A stretch of DNA of 64,000 nucleotides from Prionace glauca (lineage: Eukaryota; Chordata; Chondrichthyes; Carcharhiniformes; Carcharhinidae), in assembly GCA_037974335.1 (NCBI GenBank), contig CM075760.1, positions 14,936,059 to 15,000,058 of the forward strand, in the 5' to 3' direction. The position numbers were made by a program, and so were the translations under genes. The notes under the pieces were generated by a model. That model worked only from the letters and a program-made list of their open reading frames with translations, was not told the DNA's origin and searched no databases. Shown here one piece after another: positions 42,851 to 55,200 of this stretch. Position 1 is the first letter of the stretch; the number at the start of each line of letters is the position of its first letter.

Positions 42851-44084
42851 TTGCAATGGTAATTTAAATACTTGAACCCAATTTGCTTCAATGTTTTGAA
42901 GAAGATAAAGTGGTCAATAATCATTACAAAAACACCCGCATTGTAGCAGGATTGGAGCCTGATATTGATCAGAGGCCAGAGCGAGTGAGAGAAGGTGTGT
43001 CTGATGTGGAAAAGGATATGAAAATGTGAATGAAATCCCATTGTGAGAGCTGTTTTCTGAATTATTACACTGTAATCATTTCAGCACCATATTCATTTCT
43101 TTTATGAATGGAAGTGACACCGAAAAGGTTTTCCCAGCCGGCTGGTATTGAATTGTAGGTAATGAGGACAAGCTTTACATATCCTCAGGAGACTGTTTAT
43201 CTGCTGTCTGAACTTTGCTCTCGTGTTTTGAACACACGGTTGTCGAGTTACTAGAAGTGCTGACATTATTATCTCTTAAACAAATCCCAAACTCCGACGG
43301 TCATGGCTCATTGAATACACGATAACTAATCCGATTGAAGTTAGTAATTTTAAACAGAGGTGCCATTGAGAGATGTTACATTAGTGGAAATGTGAAAACT
43401 TCAAGATTGTTCGACGCAACGTACAGTTCCGTCAGTACTTTTGTCCAAAGTGGCAGGTATACTTTTTAAGCATATCGTCACAAACACATATCCCTTCCTT
43501 TGAACTATGTTGGGAAGGATTCCATAACTGATTATCAGACCCTGATAATGGGCCATTATCACTGAACGGCGGTAGAACCGCTCCTTCCTTCACCAACAAA
43601 TACTAGCTTTACCCTTGAATTGGGAGTTTCTGTTCGAACGGCAGGGACGTTGACAATGTGGAGAGTCAATCAACCACTCCGACATAAAATGCAATAAGTG
43701 TTCAATAATTGTCTCAGTGTTGCCTGAGGGGAATCTCGCAGTCATGGCTGAGCCGATGGTAAAGCTTAAACGGACTGATCCTGAATGAACCAAATCCTGG
43801 AGCAAGCCTGAGTTTGACGGTCACAATAATCAGTATCGGGTTTAACTGTCACCATCTGCTGTGTAAAACGGAAATATTCCTTCCATAAAGCACTGACTGT
43901 TCCCCGGCTCTGAGTGTTTCCAATCATTGGCAGCCAGCTCACCAGCCTGCCTATTCTCAATGTCACTGGGAACATCAGGAAGTGAAGTGAAAACATCCTG
44001 AGACTCACAGCAGATTACTGAGGGCGGGGTTTAGAACATGTCTTCAAAATCCCCAACTCCTCTTCTACAGAGCAGACAGAGACA
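42851..44084. other. Anonymous arm sequence upstream of a V
   Basis: No gene seen. Conserved with the right arm (about 51690-52880). The last few hundred bases presumably hold the V promoter. Confidence 0.45.
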
Positions 44085-44547
44085 ATGCGGCTGCTCAGCA
44101 TCTGGGTTGTGTGGGCAATATTTCTGACAGGTAAATGTGGACCAAACACATTTCAACTTTGTTTTTTACATTTTTGAAACATGGTGTAAAACAAAATTTT
44201 CAACAGTCGCCTGTCAGATCTTTTTATATTTGTTTTTCAGATCTGATTCATGGAGATTCTGTCACTCAGTCGCCTTCCTCAGATGTTAGGACAGAAGGAG
44301 AAGCGGTGACTTTAAATTGTAAATATGATACTAAAATGAGCTCCTACTATCTATACTGGTACCGGCAGCACCCAGACTCACAGCCTGAGTTTATATTGCG
44401 GAAAGGCTCGACCAGTGATGAAGATAAAGCCGATTTTGCCAAAAGCCGTTTCTCTGTTGAGCTCCAGACTGAGAATAAATTCACCAGTTTAACTGTCCGG
44501 GACCTGAAGCTGGCTGACGCCGTTGTGTATTACTGAGCTTTCGGTCT
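44085..44547 (+). pseudogene. TCR V segment with stop at second invariant cysteine
   Basis: Leader exon 44085-44130 (MRLLSIWVVWAIFLT, donor GTAAAT) and V exon 44241-44547 after TTTTTCAG. GDSVTQSPSSDVRTEGEAV, Cys23 in VTLNCKYDT, and Trp41 in YLYWYRQHPDSQPEFIL are intact. The conserved YYC reads TAT TAC TGA, so Cys104 is replaced by a stop. The mirror copy at 51228-51686 reads YYCAFG here. This is the only obvious lesion. A V(D)J join that trims the V end could not remove this codon without losing the framework. Confidence 0.9.
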
Positions 44548-44586
44548 CAGAGTGACAGAAAACAAGCTCAGCTCTGTACAAAAACT
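44548..44586 (+). other. V recombination signal, 23-bp spacer
   Basis: Heptamer CAGAGTG (44548-44554), 23-bp spacer and nonamer ACAAAAACT (44578-44586). The mirror copy has heptamer CACAGTG. Confidence 0.85.
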
Positions 44587-45469
44587 GTTCTTCTTTTTAC
44601 TGCAGAATGCAGCTGCTATCTGTTGTCGCTTGTGTAGAATCGCGGTCGGTGTAGCCACAATGCACAGAGAAAGGAAAACAAAGCAACTTCCAATGAAACT
44701 GTTCCCAGGGGCAGCTACACAAACAAACTGCCGATTTCAATCCGACAAACAAATCAGCTCAGAGTCATATTTGAAGATACCGGTTCTAATCCCCGCCTTT
44801 AATAATTTGTTCTCTGTCCTCAGGATGTTCATGCCTCACTTCCGTCTGTGTCTCTGGTTCTGTGAGACCACTTGGTGGCGACCTGGTGCTGACATGGAAA
44901 GAAAAGGCTACAGTCATATCTTGATAGGGGAACGGCCGCACTTTCAGAGACTGGGGGAGGTGGAGGAGGTGGTCGGGGAAAGTAATCCTGATCTGTGTAT
45001 TATCATCGGAAAAATTTGCATTGTTAGTGCTGACAGAAACCACAGCAGCCTCCAGGAAACATTCTGAAACTCAGTGGGCACGGGGGAAAATCTACTTGGG
45101 GTTGATTTAAAGATCACAGTCACCGCTTTGCGAAATCTGTTCAACGCGTATAAGTTTTCTCTTATTCGGCAACACACTCTGTTTAAATAATCTGTGTGAG
45201 CAGGCCGCGGTCAAAAGCTCCAGAAAACTGCGAGGGGATACGGAGAGAGGGTTGTTCAATATTACAGTCACGGAAAACACATCGAAAGGAAAAAAGCATA
45301 TTGAAGTAATGAAATTTATGAAGATTGCTGTCAGTATAACTGTACACTGGAGTTAACTAATACCATTCCGTAAATGTTCTTGACGTTGTTTTAGTTTTGA
45401 GGCTGCTGGTGACTCACATTTACGAGGCGGAACTTTTGATTTTGTTTAGCAATGCGAGCGCTGTTTGGA

Positions 45470-45740
45470 ACTTCCAGTGTGGGATTTTCGTCCTGAATCT
45501 GTTACTTCTCTACAGGCTGTGTAGCTCAGAAATGCCGTATCAGAGAAAACATCTCCGTGATATTTCAAGGGACCGTTTTGTACCTTTTGTGAAAATCAGC
45601 AGAGATCTTGTCTTGTCCGTTTGGAGACATTTTTCAGCCCTCAGAAAGGAGAGAGTCTGGAGAATGTATCCACAAGATAGATCCCATCAGACCCGAACAG
45701 AGGAGTTAGATGTGAGGCTCACTTCAACTGAGCAATTGGA
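45470..45740 (-). pseudogene. Probable V segment relic
   Basis: Minus-strand sequence resembles the relic at 25805-25945. An ACAAAACGGT..TTGAAATATC stretch, a GATACGGCATTTCTGAGC in place of GACAGCGCCGTGTATTTCTG, and a downstream GACGAAAAT where that relic has nonamer GACAAAAAC. No continuous frame survives. The call rests on similarity to one other relic. Confidence 0.45.
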
Positions 45741-46125
45741 TGCAACCCTTTAACGTGTATTTGATAAACCAACCTTTTTAACATACACTAAATTTGGAAG
45801 TTTCACCTATTCACTTTCGTAGCATTTCCCCGCTCTGTTTGATCTGTCTCTATCACAGGAAAAATCTTAAATCATCTTTCCAATTGACCCCCGTCTGAAA
45901 CTCAGTCTGATTAATGACAGTGACTCAAATACTCGGAACATCTTCATCCACAATCAACACTTGCATTTCCTTCTTCAAAGCGATTTCTTTAAGGTCAATT
46001 GAAGGTAAAAATGTCTCGTAGCTCAATTAGGATCAACCTAGCTGTGTTTACTCACCTCGCTCTGAACAGCAGAGTGTCTGGTCAATGTCTCAGTTCCCTG
46101 AAATCAACAACTGTGTTGAAGTCAA

Positions 46126-46194
46126 TGACGTCAGACCAATCAGATCCAGTGATTTCAGCTCTTCCTGCCGTACGTCCTGTAGGAAGTGACATCA
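46126..46194 (+). promoter_or_regulatory. CRE and TCR-V decamer motifs
   Basis: TGACGTCA (46126-46133) followed by CCAAT, and AGTGACATCA (46185-46194), lie 93-161 bp before the leader ATG at 46287. AGTGAYRTCA is the decamer described in mammalian TCR V-beta promoters, where it binds CREB/ATF factors. Confidence 0.6.
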
Positions 46195-46286
46195 GACCAG
46201 CCTCAGCCAATGGTCTCAGCCTTGTCTTGTTCGATATTCTGAGCTTTGGGAGACACAAGATTACCTGGAATCCAGAAACAGCAGCA

Positions 46287-47296
46287 ATGCGGCGCTCGGT
46301 CCTCACTGTGATCTGGGTGACATTCATTGTCGGTAAGTCTCACTCTTTAAAAAGGAGTGTAACTTCTAGGGGAATAAATTTGAAAAGCAGGGCGCTCCAG
46401 TTAATCAGACATCGGGCCTGCCTTAGAGCATTTGAGTCTTTGCTCTTGGCTTTTCCTTACAGGAATATCGGTGGGCAAAACACACAGCTAGTCTGATACC
46501 AGAATTGGGAGATGGCAACAACAGAATGCAATCTAAATATTATGGTTAATTTATCTTCTGGCAGAAGATTAACGAGTAACCTGATTGATGTATTTATAAT
46601 GATGAAGCGGTTCAGTACGGCGGACAGGGAAAGGATGATTCCATTCGGGGAGGATTCCAAATGATATCCCATAAATCTGAGTGAAATGAAAAGACTGGAA
46701 ATTACAACGAATCTGCTTTCGAGGGAGTTCTGTAGAAAGTGACTCACACTAACACAATGAACACTTGAAGAGAGGAGTAAAGACACAGTTGAGATGGGGA
46801 AAGATTAGTCAGTGAGGGGGAAAGGGACAGAGGCATTGAGATGGCGGACTCTTCTGGGGATTTTGAACGGGAACGTAGATCAGATGGGGCGAATTTGATA
46901 TTATTTGATGCCTATTTTTATGTTCCACCGTCTTTGAGTTTTCATCCTCAGTTCATCTGAATGTTTTTTATTTCTTTTACCGTGTTTTCTAGATCTGAGC
47001 AATGGAGATTCTGTTACTCAGCAGGAATCCTCAGTCACAGGGAGAGAGGGAGAAAGTGTCACTTTAAGCTGCACCTATACCGACGATGCATATTATTTAT
47101 TCTGGTACCGTCAATACCCAGGCAGACAGCCTGAGTTTGCGGTCCGGAGACATACGAGCGGCGGTGATGAACTGAAGGCGGATTTCGCTCAGAGCCGGTT
47201 TTCTGATACAATCGAGAAATCAGAAAAGTTGTACCGATTGACCATCTCGGAGCTGCTGCTGTCTGACACCGCGGTCTATTACTGTGCACAGAGTCT
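46287..47296 (+). CDS. TCR V segment, intact, at the palindrome centre
   Basis: Leader exon 46287-46332 (MRRSVLTVIWVTFIV, donor GTAAGT), an intron of 660 bp, and V exon 46993-47296 after TTTTCTAG. The domain reads NGDSVTQQESSVTGREGES, Cys23 in VTLSCTYTDD, Trp41 in YLFWYRQYPGRQPEFAV, and Cys104 in LSDTAVYYCAQSL. I translated it in full and found no stop or shift. It is related to the arm V segments (GDSVTQ, QPEF motifs) but is single-copy here. With a good promoter motif set and a consensus RSS it is the best functional candidate in the 39-56 kb region. Confidence 0.92.
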
Positions 47297-47335
47297 CACA
47301 GTGATGAAAATGAGTGAAATCCTCGTACAAAAACT
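47297..47335 (+). other. V recombination signal, consensus
   Basis: Heptamer CACAGTG (47297-47303), 23-bp spacer and nonamer ACAAAAACT (47327-47335). Confidence 0.92.
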
Positions 47336-47954
47336 GCCGCAGGTTTCTGGGTCACAGCTGTTGTCTGCTGGGTGCCGGTTATAACAGCGGGTCTGACATT
47401 GACACGTTAATGTATTCCCGTGAACACAAACCCCGAGAACAATCCACATAAACACCATTCAAAACCGCTCACATCGAAGGCAGATTCCTGCTGATTCTTA
47501 GATTCGCTGTACGAGGGAAGAATTGGCTGCTTTTCATTTGGGGGTCACTCGGCACTAACATTGAAAATACAAGCGAAGTATCATTCAATAGTGTAAACTG
47601 AAACCTGCCAGCTGAGGCAAATCCCAATAACTAACCGTAACTAAACACCTCTCATTTAAATTCACTTACAGACCGCGGCCTGCTCACCCAGTTTAATTAA
47701 ACAAAATGCGTTGCCGAATCAGAGAACATTTATACACATTGAATAGATTTCGCAAAGTGGTGACTGTGATCTTTAAACCAACCCCAAGTAGATTTTGTGC
47801 CCACTGAGCTACAGAATGTTTCCAAAAGGTTGACGCGGTTCCTGTCAGAACTATTAATCCAAATTTTTCTTATTGTAATCTGAAGACCAGGATTATATTC
47901 CCCGACCACCTCTTCCTCCTCCTCAGCCTTTAAAAGTGTCGCCATACCCCTTCA

Positions 47955-50880
47955 TAGAACATAGAACATAGAACATTACAGCGCAGAACAGGCCCTTCGG
48001 CCCACGATGTTGCGCCGACCAGTTACAAAAACAATGACCCACTAGCCTAAACCAATCCCTTTTCGTCCATAAACCTATCCACAGATTTCTTAAACGCCCC
48101 CAAACTAGGTGCATTTACAACTGCAGCTGGCAGGGCATTCCAGTCCCTCACCTCCCTCTGGGTAAAGAACCTACCCCTGACATCAGTCCTATAACTAGCC
48201 CCCCTTAATTTGAAGTCGTTCCCCCTCGTGCTAGCTTTCTCCATCCTAGGAAAAAGGCTATCACTATCTACCCTGTCTGAACCTCTAATCATCTTATATG
48301 TTTCAATGAGATCCCCTCTTAGCCGCCTTCTTTCCAGCGAAAACAACCCCAAATCTCTCAGTCTCTCCTCATAGGATCTCCCCTCCATACCAGGCAACAT
48401 CCTGGTAAACCTCCTCTGCACCCTCTCCAAAGCCTCTACATCCTTCCTGTAATGTGGGAACCAGAACTGCACACAAAACTCCAAGTGTGGCCGCACCAGA
48501 GTTGTGTACAGTTGCATCATGACGCTGCGACTCCTAAACTAAATCCCCCTACCAATAAACGCCAAGACACCGTGTGCCTTCTTAACAACCTTATCTACTT
48601 GATTCCCAACTTTCAGGGATCTATGTACACATACACCTAGATCCCTCTGCTCCTCCACACTATTCAAAGTCCTCCCGTTAGCCCTATACTCAACACATCT
48701 GTTATTCCTACCGAAATGAATTATCTCACACTTCTCCACATTAAACTCCATCCGCCACCTCACAGCCCAGCTCTGCAACCTTTCTAAGTCACCCTGCAAA
48801 CTATGACACCCTTCCTCACAATCTACCACACCTCCGACTTTGGTGTCATCAGCAAATTTACTAATCCACCCAACTATACCCTCATCCAGATCATTAATAA
48901 AAATTACAAACAGCAGTGGCCCCAAAACAGATCCCTGAGGCACACCACTCGTAACCGAAGTCCATGACGAATATTACCATCAACCACCACCCTCTGTCTC
49001 CTATCTGCTAGCCAATTCCTGATCCAATTACCTAGATCACCCCCAATCCCATACATCTGCATTTTCTGCAGAAGCCTACCATAGTGAACCTTATCAAACG
49101 CCTTGCTAAAATCCATATACACCACATCAACTGCCTTACCCCTATCCACCTCTTTGGTCACTTTCTCAAAGAACTCAATAAGGTTAGTAAGGGACGACCT
49201 ACCCGCTACAAAACCATGCTGACTGTCTCTAATCAACTCATTACTCTCCAAATAACTATAAATCCTGTCTCTAATAATCCTTTCCAAAACCTTACCCACC
49301 ACAGAAGTAAGACTCACCGGTCTATAATTCCCAGGGAAGTCCCTTCTCCCCTTCTTAAACAATGGGACAACATTTGCTGTCCTCCAATCTTCCGGTACTA
49401 TACCAGAGACCAACGACGACCTGAAGATCAGAGCCAGAGGCTTCGCAATCACCCCTCTTGCCTCCCAAAGAATCCTAGGGTAAATCCCATCCGGACCAGG
49501 GGACTTATCTATTTTCAAATCCTCTAAAATATCCAGCACATCCCCCGTATCAACTGCAATATTATCTATTTTACACCCCTGCACCCCAGTGTCCTCCTCA
49601 GCTACATTCATGTCCCCTTGCGTGAACACCGAAGAGAAATATTGGTTCAACGCCTCTCCAATCTCCTCCGGTTCCACACACAACTTCCCTCTACTGTCTG
49701 TAACTGGCCCTAATCTTGCCCTAACCAACCTTCTGTTCTTGACATACCTGTAAAATGCCTTAGGGTTCTCCTTAATCCTATCAGCCAAAGTCATCTCATG
49801 TCCTCTTTTAGCCCTTCTTAACTCCCTCTTCAACTCCCTCCTAGCCAATCTAAAACTTTCTAATGCACTACCTGAGCCCTCAAGCCTCATCCGAACATAA
49901 GCCTCCTTTTTCTTCCTCACCAACGAATCAACTTTTTTAGTGCACCACGGTTCCCTGGGCCTACCAAATCCTCCCTGCCTGACAGGGATATACCTATCAC
50001 AGACCCGCAATATTGCTCCTTGAAACATCTCCACATCTCGGATTTTCCCAGTCCCTGTAATCTCCTAGTCCAACCAATGCTTCCTAATTCTCTTCTAATA
50101 GCCTCATAATTACCCTTCCCCCAGCTGAAACTACTGACCCGAGGTTCATGCCTATCCCTTTCCATCACTAAGGTCAACGTAATCGAATTGTGGTCACTAT
50201 CCCCAAAATGCACACCAACTTCCAAGTCTAGCACCTGGTCTGGCTCATTACCCATCACCAAATCCAATATAGCCGCACCTCTAGTCGGGCTATCTACATA
50301 CTGAGTCAAAAACCTTCCTGCACACTTTGAACAAAAACTCACCCCTCTAACGAGCTAGAGCTATAGCAATTCCAATCAACATGAGTAAAGTTAAAGTCCC
50401 CCATAACAATTACCCTATTACTTTCACTCCTAACAAGGATCGTCTCCGCAATCCTTTCCTCAACCTCACTAGAACTTTTTGGAGGTCTATAAAAGACTCC
50501 CAACAGGGTGACCTCTCCTCTCCTATTTCTAATCTCCGCCCATACTACCTCAACAGACAAGTCCTCATCAAAGTTCCTCTCTGACACTGAAATACAGTCC
50601 TTGACCAATAATGCTACCCCACCCCTCCCTTCTACCTCCTTCTCTACTCCGACTAAAGCATTTGTACCCCGGGACCTGCAACATCCATTCCTGACCCTGC
50701 TCTATCCAAGTCTCTGAAATGGCCACAACATCGAAGTCCCAGGTATTGGTCCACGCTGCAAGTTCATCCACCTTATTGCGAATACTCCTCACATTAAAGT
50801 ATACACATTTCAAACCCTGCTCCGCCCCTCCCCCACAATGCCGTGCATTGCAGTCCCCATCTATGCCCCCTTCAGACCCT
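47955..50880 (-). mobile_element. Near-complete CR1-like LINE ORF2, private to right arm
   Basis: Minus strand, reading from 50813 downward. The APE endonuclease starts KCVYFNVRSIRNKVDELAAW, with VIVMGDFNFTHVDW and GDSDHNSITL carrying catalytic-type residues. Then follow the linker ENPKAFYRYVKNRR, the reverse transcriptase with VYMDFSKAFDKVHYGRL and KFADDTKVGG, the C-terminal domain ending near 48047, and a GAACATA-type tail. A handful of breaks interrupt the frame. ORF1 is absent. It is the same family as the insertion at 21204-22892. Its absence from the left arm dates it after the duplication. Confidence 0.92.
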
Positions 50881-51188
50881 TTTCTTCCGAGTCAGCCCGA
50901 GATTACTACCTACTGGTCACAAAGAACCAGAGACACAGACGGAAGTGGGGCGAAAACATCCTGAGGGCAGAGAACAAATTACTAAATTACAACGGGCATC
51001 TTCAAATCTGACTCTGTGCTGATCTGTTTGTCGGATTGAAATCGAAAATGTGTTTGTGAAGTTGCTCCTGGGAACAGTTTCATTTGAAGTTGCTTTGGTT
51101 TCCTTTCTCTGTGCATTGTGGCAACATCGACCGCGATTTTACACAAGCGACAACAGACAGCAGCTGCATTCTGCACTAAAAAGAAGAA

Positions 51189-51227
51189 CAGTTTTGTCCA
51201 GGGCTGAGCTTGTTTTCTGTCACTGTG
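51189..51227 (-). other. V recombination signal, nonamer with one A lost
   Basis: Heptamer CACAGTG (51221-51227), then 23 bp, then ACAAAACTG (51189-51197). The left arm has ACAAAAACT, so one A of the run is missing. Confidence 0.8.
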
Positions 51228-51686
51228 AGTCCGAAAGCGCAGTAATACACGGCGGCGTCACCCAGCTTCAGGTCCCGGACAGTTAAACTGGTGAATTTAT
51301 TCTCAGTCTGGAGCTCAACAGAGAAACAGATTTTGCTTTTGGCAAAATCGGGTTTGTGTTCACTGCCTCCCGAGTATTTTCTCAATATAAACTCAGGCTG
51401 TGAGTCTGGGTGCTGCCGGTACCAGTATAGATAGTAGCCGCTCTGTTTAGTATCATATTTACAATTTAAAGTCACCGCTTCTCCTTCTGTCCCATCATCT
51501 GAGGAAGGCGACTGAGTGACAGAATCTCCATGAATCAGATCTGAAAAACAAATATAAAAAGATCTGACCGGCGCCTGTTGAAAATTTTGTTTTACACCAT
51601 GTTTCAAATATGTAAAAAACAAAGTTGAAATGTGTTTGGTCCACATTTACCTGTCAGAAATAAACCCAGATGCTGAGCAGCCGCAT
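51228..51686 (-). pseudogene. TCR V segment with leader deletion, right arm
   Basis: V exon 51228-51540 is open and has Cys23, Trp41 (YLYWYRQHPDSQPEFIL) and Cys104 (YYCAFGLT). The leader exon 51651-51686 is 36 nt instead of 46: GTGTGGGCAA of the left-arm leader is missing, which shifts the frame into a TGA before the donor. The exon also has a 6-nt in-frame insertion in FR3 (FAKSKICFSVEL against FAKSRFSVEL), adding an unpaired cysteine. The V domain could be read only from a start inside the V exon, without a signal peptide, so I call it a pseudogene. Confidence 0.85.
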
Positions 51687-51699
51687 TGTCTCTGTCTGC

Positions 51700-52880
51700 T
51701 CTGTGGAAGAAGAGTTGGGGATTTTGAAGACATGTTCTAAACCCCGCCCTCAGTAATCTGCTGTGAGTCTCAGGATGTTTTCACTTCACTTCCTGATGTT
51801 CCCAGTGACATTGAGAATAGGCGGGCTGGTGAGCTGGCTGCCAGTGGCTGGCTACCAATGGTTGGAAACACTCAGAGCCGGGGAACAGTCAGTGCTTTAT
51901 GGAAGGAATATTTCCGTTTTCCACAGCAGTGACAGTTAAACCCGATTCTGATTATTGTGACCGTCAAACTCAGGCTTGCTCCAGGATTTGGTTCATTCAG
52001 GATCAGTCCGTTTAAGCCTTACCATCGACTCAGCCTTGACTGCGAGATTTCTCTCATGAAACACTGAGACAATTATTGAACACTTATTGCATTTTATGTC
52101 GGAGTGGTTGATTGACTCATCACATTGTCAGCGACCCTGCCGTTCGAAGAGAAACTCCCAATTCAAGGAAGGAGCGGTTCTACCGCCGTTCAGCGGGTCT
52201 GATAATCAGCTACGGAATCCTTCCCAACATAGTTCAAAGGAAGGGATATGTGTTTATGACGATATGCTTAAAAAGTATACCTGCCGCATTGGACAAAGGT
52301 ACTGGTTGTCACTGTACATTCTGTGGAACAATCTTGAAGTTTTCACATTTCCACTAATGTAACGTCTCTCAATGGCACCTCTGTTTAAAATTACTAACTT
52401 CAATTGGATTAGTTATCGTGTATTCAATGAGCCACCACCCTCGGAGTTTGGGATTTGTTGAAGAAATAATAATGTCAGCACTTCCTGTAACTCGACAATC
52501 GTGTGTTGAAAACACGAGACCAAAGTTCAGACAGCAGATAAACAGTCCCCTGAGGATATGTAAAGATTGTCCTCATTACCTACAATTCAATACCAGCCGG
52601 CTAGGAAAACCTTTTCGGTGTCACTTCCATTCATAAAAGAAATGAATACGGTGCTGAAATGATTACAGTGTAATAACTCAGAAAGCAGCTATCACAATGG
52701 GTTTTCAGTCACATTTTCATATCCTTTTCCACATCGGACACACCTTCTCTCACTCGCTCTGGCCTCTGATCAACATCAGGCTCCAATCCTGCTACAATGC
52801 GGGTGTTTTTGTAATGATTATTGGCCACTTTATCTTCTTCAAAACATTGAAGCAAATTGGGTTCAAGCATTTAAATTACC
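51700..52880. other. Anonymous arm sequence, mirror of 42.85-44.08 kb
   Basis: No gene seen. A plain arm copy. Confidence 0.45.
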
Positions 52881-53125
52881 ATTGCAAACAGTGCAGAAGG
52901 AGGCTATTTGGCCCATTAAGTCTGCATCCTTCGCAATCACACCGAGGCCCAGTCCCCATAGTCCCTACTAGTTTCCCTAACTCTAAAGGGCAATTTAGTA
53001 TGGCCGATCAACCTAACTTTGGACTGTGAGGGGAAACCGGAGAACCCAGACGAGAAAGTGCAAACTCCACATAGGCAGTGACCAGAGGCCCCGGCGCTGT
53101 GAGGCAAAGTGCCACCAATGGTGCC
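52880..53125 (-). mobile_element. SINE, right arm copy
   Basis: Mirror of 42625-42850. Present in both arms and therefore older than the duplication. Confidence 0.7.
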
Positions 53126-53658
53126 TATTCGAAGAAATGTTCCGATGGCGGTGGACAGAAAGGGAGAGAATCTTTGTTATTCATTGGCCTCGACTGATAG
53201 CTTCGTTTTGTGGCTCAGTGGAGTTTTGCCGGACTGATTAAGATGCCGAGCAGAAAATCAGGTTCTGAATCGTTGAACTAATATTGGAAAAAAAACAAAG
53301 CAATTACAAGTGAAAAATGGAAACTGGAGGCAGGAAAGAAAAGAGTGGGAAAATAAATTGAAAGGAACAAGGACAATTAACATGTAAACAATTAAGATTC
53401 CACAGATGTACTTGTGCAATCTATTTTTAATGTGTTGCGAATTGAAATCATAAAGTAATACAGTTCTGCGATTGGACCTCACAATCTATTGTTGTGTTTT
53501 GTATTATTTGCAGGTTGAGAAAGATCCCTCTGGCTCTCGCACCGCTCAGTGAATTATTGCTGCTCTTCACCGGTGTGAGAGCGCCCTCTGCTGCTCAGTC
53601 TCTGTAGTTGTCGCTGTGGAATTTTGACTGGGACCCGCGACATCTCTGCAGCAGTGTG

Positions 53659-53790
53659 GGGACTCATGGCACTGAAATACACAGCGGTGTCGGAGATCAG
53701 GACCTTGTTAATCATTACCTCAGTGATCTTGGTAGTTTTACTAAACTTTGATTTCAAAATTTGGGCTCGAAGTTTCTTATCCCCCCAAAG
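53659..53790 (-). pseudogene. V segment relic, right arm
   Basis: Mirror of the relic at 41951-42076 (VYFSAMSP, Cys104 to Ser), with heptamer CACACTG at 53652-53658. One residue differs from the left-arm translation over the shared 67-residue frame. Confidence 0.75.
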
Positions 53791-55200
53791 TGATAGAGCA
53801 TGTGAGAGATGGATGCTCAGCCAGAACCTGATGTCCTCGTACGTGAGTCGCTGAAAGTAAATGTGCAGTTACAGCAGGCAGTAAAGAAGAAAAATGATTT
53901 GCTAACCTTCATAGCAAGAGGATTTGAGTACAGGAATAGAGATGTTTTGCTGCAATTCTATCGGGCATTGTTGGGGCCACACCTGGAGTATTGTGTGTAG
54001 CTTTGACGTCCTCATCCGAGAAAGGATATCCTTGCTTCAGAGGAATTGCAGAGAAGGTTTACCAGGCTGTTTCTTGGGATGTTAGTTTTGTTATTTCAGT
54101 AGAGAATGAATCAGTTAGAATACTATTTATTAGAGTTCAAAAGAGTGAGAGGAGATCTCACAGAAACTAATAAAATTCCAGGAGGATTACATAGACACAT
54201 AGAAGCAGGAATACGCCATTCAGCCCATAGAGCCTGCTCCGCCATTCATTTGAACATGGTTCATCATCAAATTTAATATCCTGATTCCTCTTTCCTCTCA
54301 TATGCTTTGATCCCTTCAGTCCCAAGAGCTAGATCTATTTTCTTCTTGAAATCGGAAAACGTTTTAGTCTCAAATAGTGGTAGTGAATTCTATACATTCA
54401 CCACCCTTCGGCTGAAGAAATTTCTTCCCATTTCAGTTCTAATAGGCTAACCCCTCTTTCTTCAAACTATGACCCCTCGTTAGAATCATAAAAACCAACA
54501 GTTCAGAAAAAGGCCATTCGGCCCATCGAGTCTGCACCGACGACAATCCCACCCAGGCCCTGCCCCCATATCCCCAATATTTACCCACTAATCCCTCTAA
54601 CTACGCATCTCAGGACGCTAAGGGCATTTTTTTAGCATGGCCAATCAACCTAACCCACACATCTTTGGACTGTGGGAGAAAACCGGAGCACCCGGAGGAA
54701 ACCCACGCAGACACGAGAAGAATGTGCTAACTCCACACAGACAGTGCTAACTACTTTGCTACCATGCCAAGTTCTGTACTCCTCCATCACTCGGAACATT
54801 CTTTCTGAATCTTCACTGCTTAACTCTGTTAGGATTTTAAAAGACTTTATGATATCCACTCTCAGCCTTCGAAACTCCGGTGAATACAATCCTTACCGAT
54901 TTAGTCACTCTTCATTTGACAAATCTACTATCCCAAAAATCCCTGTTAAATCTTCGCTGTGCTCCCTCTCGAGGATTAGACAGAATAGATCCAGAAAGAA
55001 TTTTCCCAATAGTGGGGGAGTCTAGAACTAAGAGTGGCAGTTTGAAGGTTAGGTTTAAACCTTTTGGGACTGAGGTGAGCAGAGATTTCTTCATCCAGAG
55101 AGTAGCGAAGTCATGGAATTCACTACCACAAGAAAGTAGTTGAGGCCAAAACGTTGTGTGTTTTCAAGAAGAAACTAGATATCGCTCTTCCTTCTGGAGA
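53790..55200. mobile_element. LINE fragments and nested SINE, right arm
   Basis: Mirror of 39870-41950 without the private LINE. LINE pieces lie at about 53790-54170 and 54170-54940, the SINE at about 54482-54775 (minus), and a further LINE piece at 54950-55180. Confidence 0.7.

Larger units (their letters stand above)
39214..45212 (+). repeat. Large inverted duplication, left arm
   Basis: This 6.0-kb segment matches the reverse complement of 47671-55836 from end to end apart from two private LINE insertions. Shared items, outside to inside: the CAGCATTTCCTGTTTTTATT edge, LINE pieces, a SINE, a V relic, a second SINE, anonymous sequence, a V segment and its 3' flank. A 63-residue LINE frame (41735-41926) has an identical translation in the other arm. 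A 110-residue frame spanning SINE and flank (42709-43041) differs at about 9 positions. Confidence 0.9.
45213..47670. repeat. Unique centre of the large inverted duplication
   Basis: A 2.46-kb spacer between the arms, which diverge just after the shared GCAGGCCGCGGTC at both edges. It holds one V relic and one intact V. Confidence 0.8.

Noticed and set aside
42709-53029. A 110-residue frame conserved in both palindrome arms as a gene
   Set aside because: It overlaps a SINE end, and the conservation is explained by the recent duplication.
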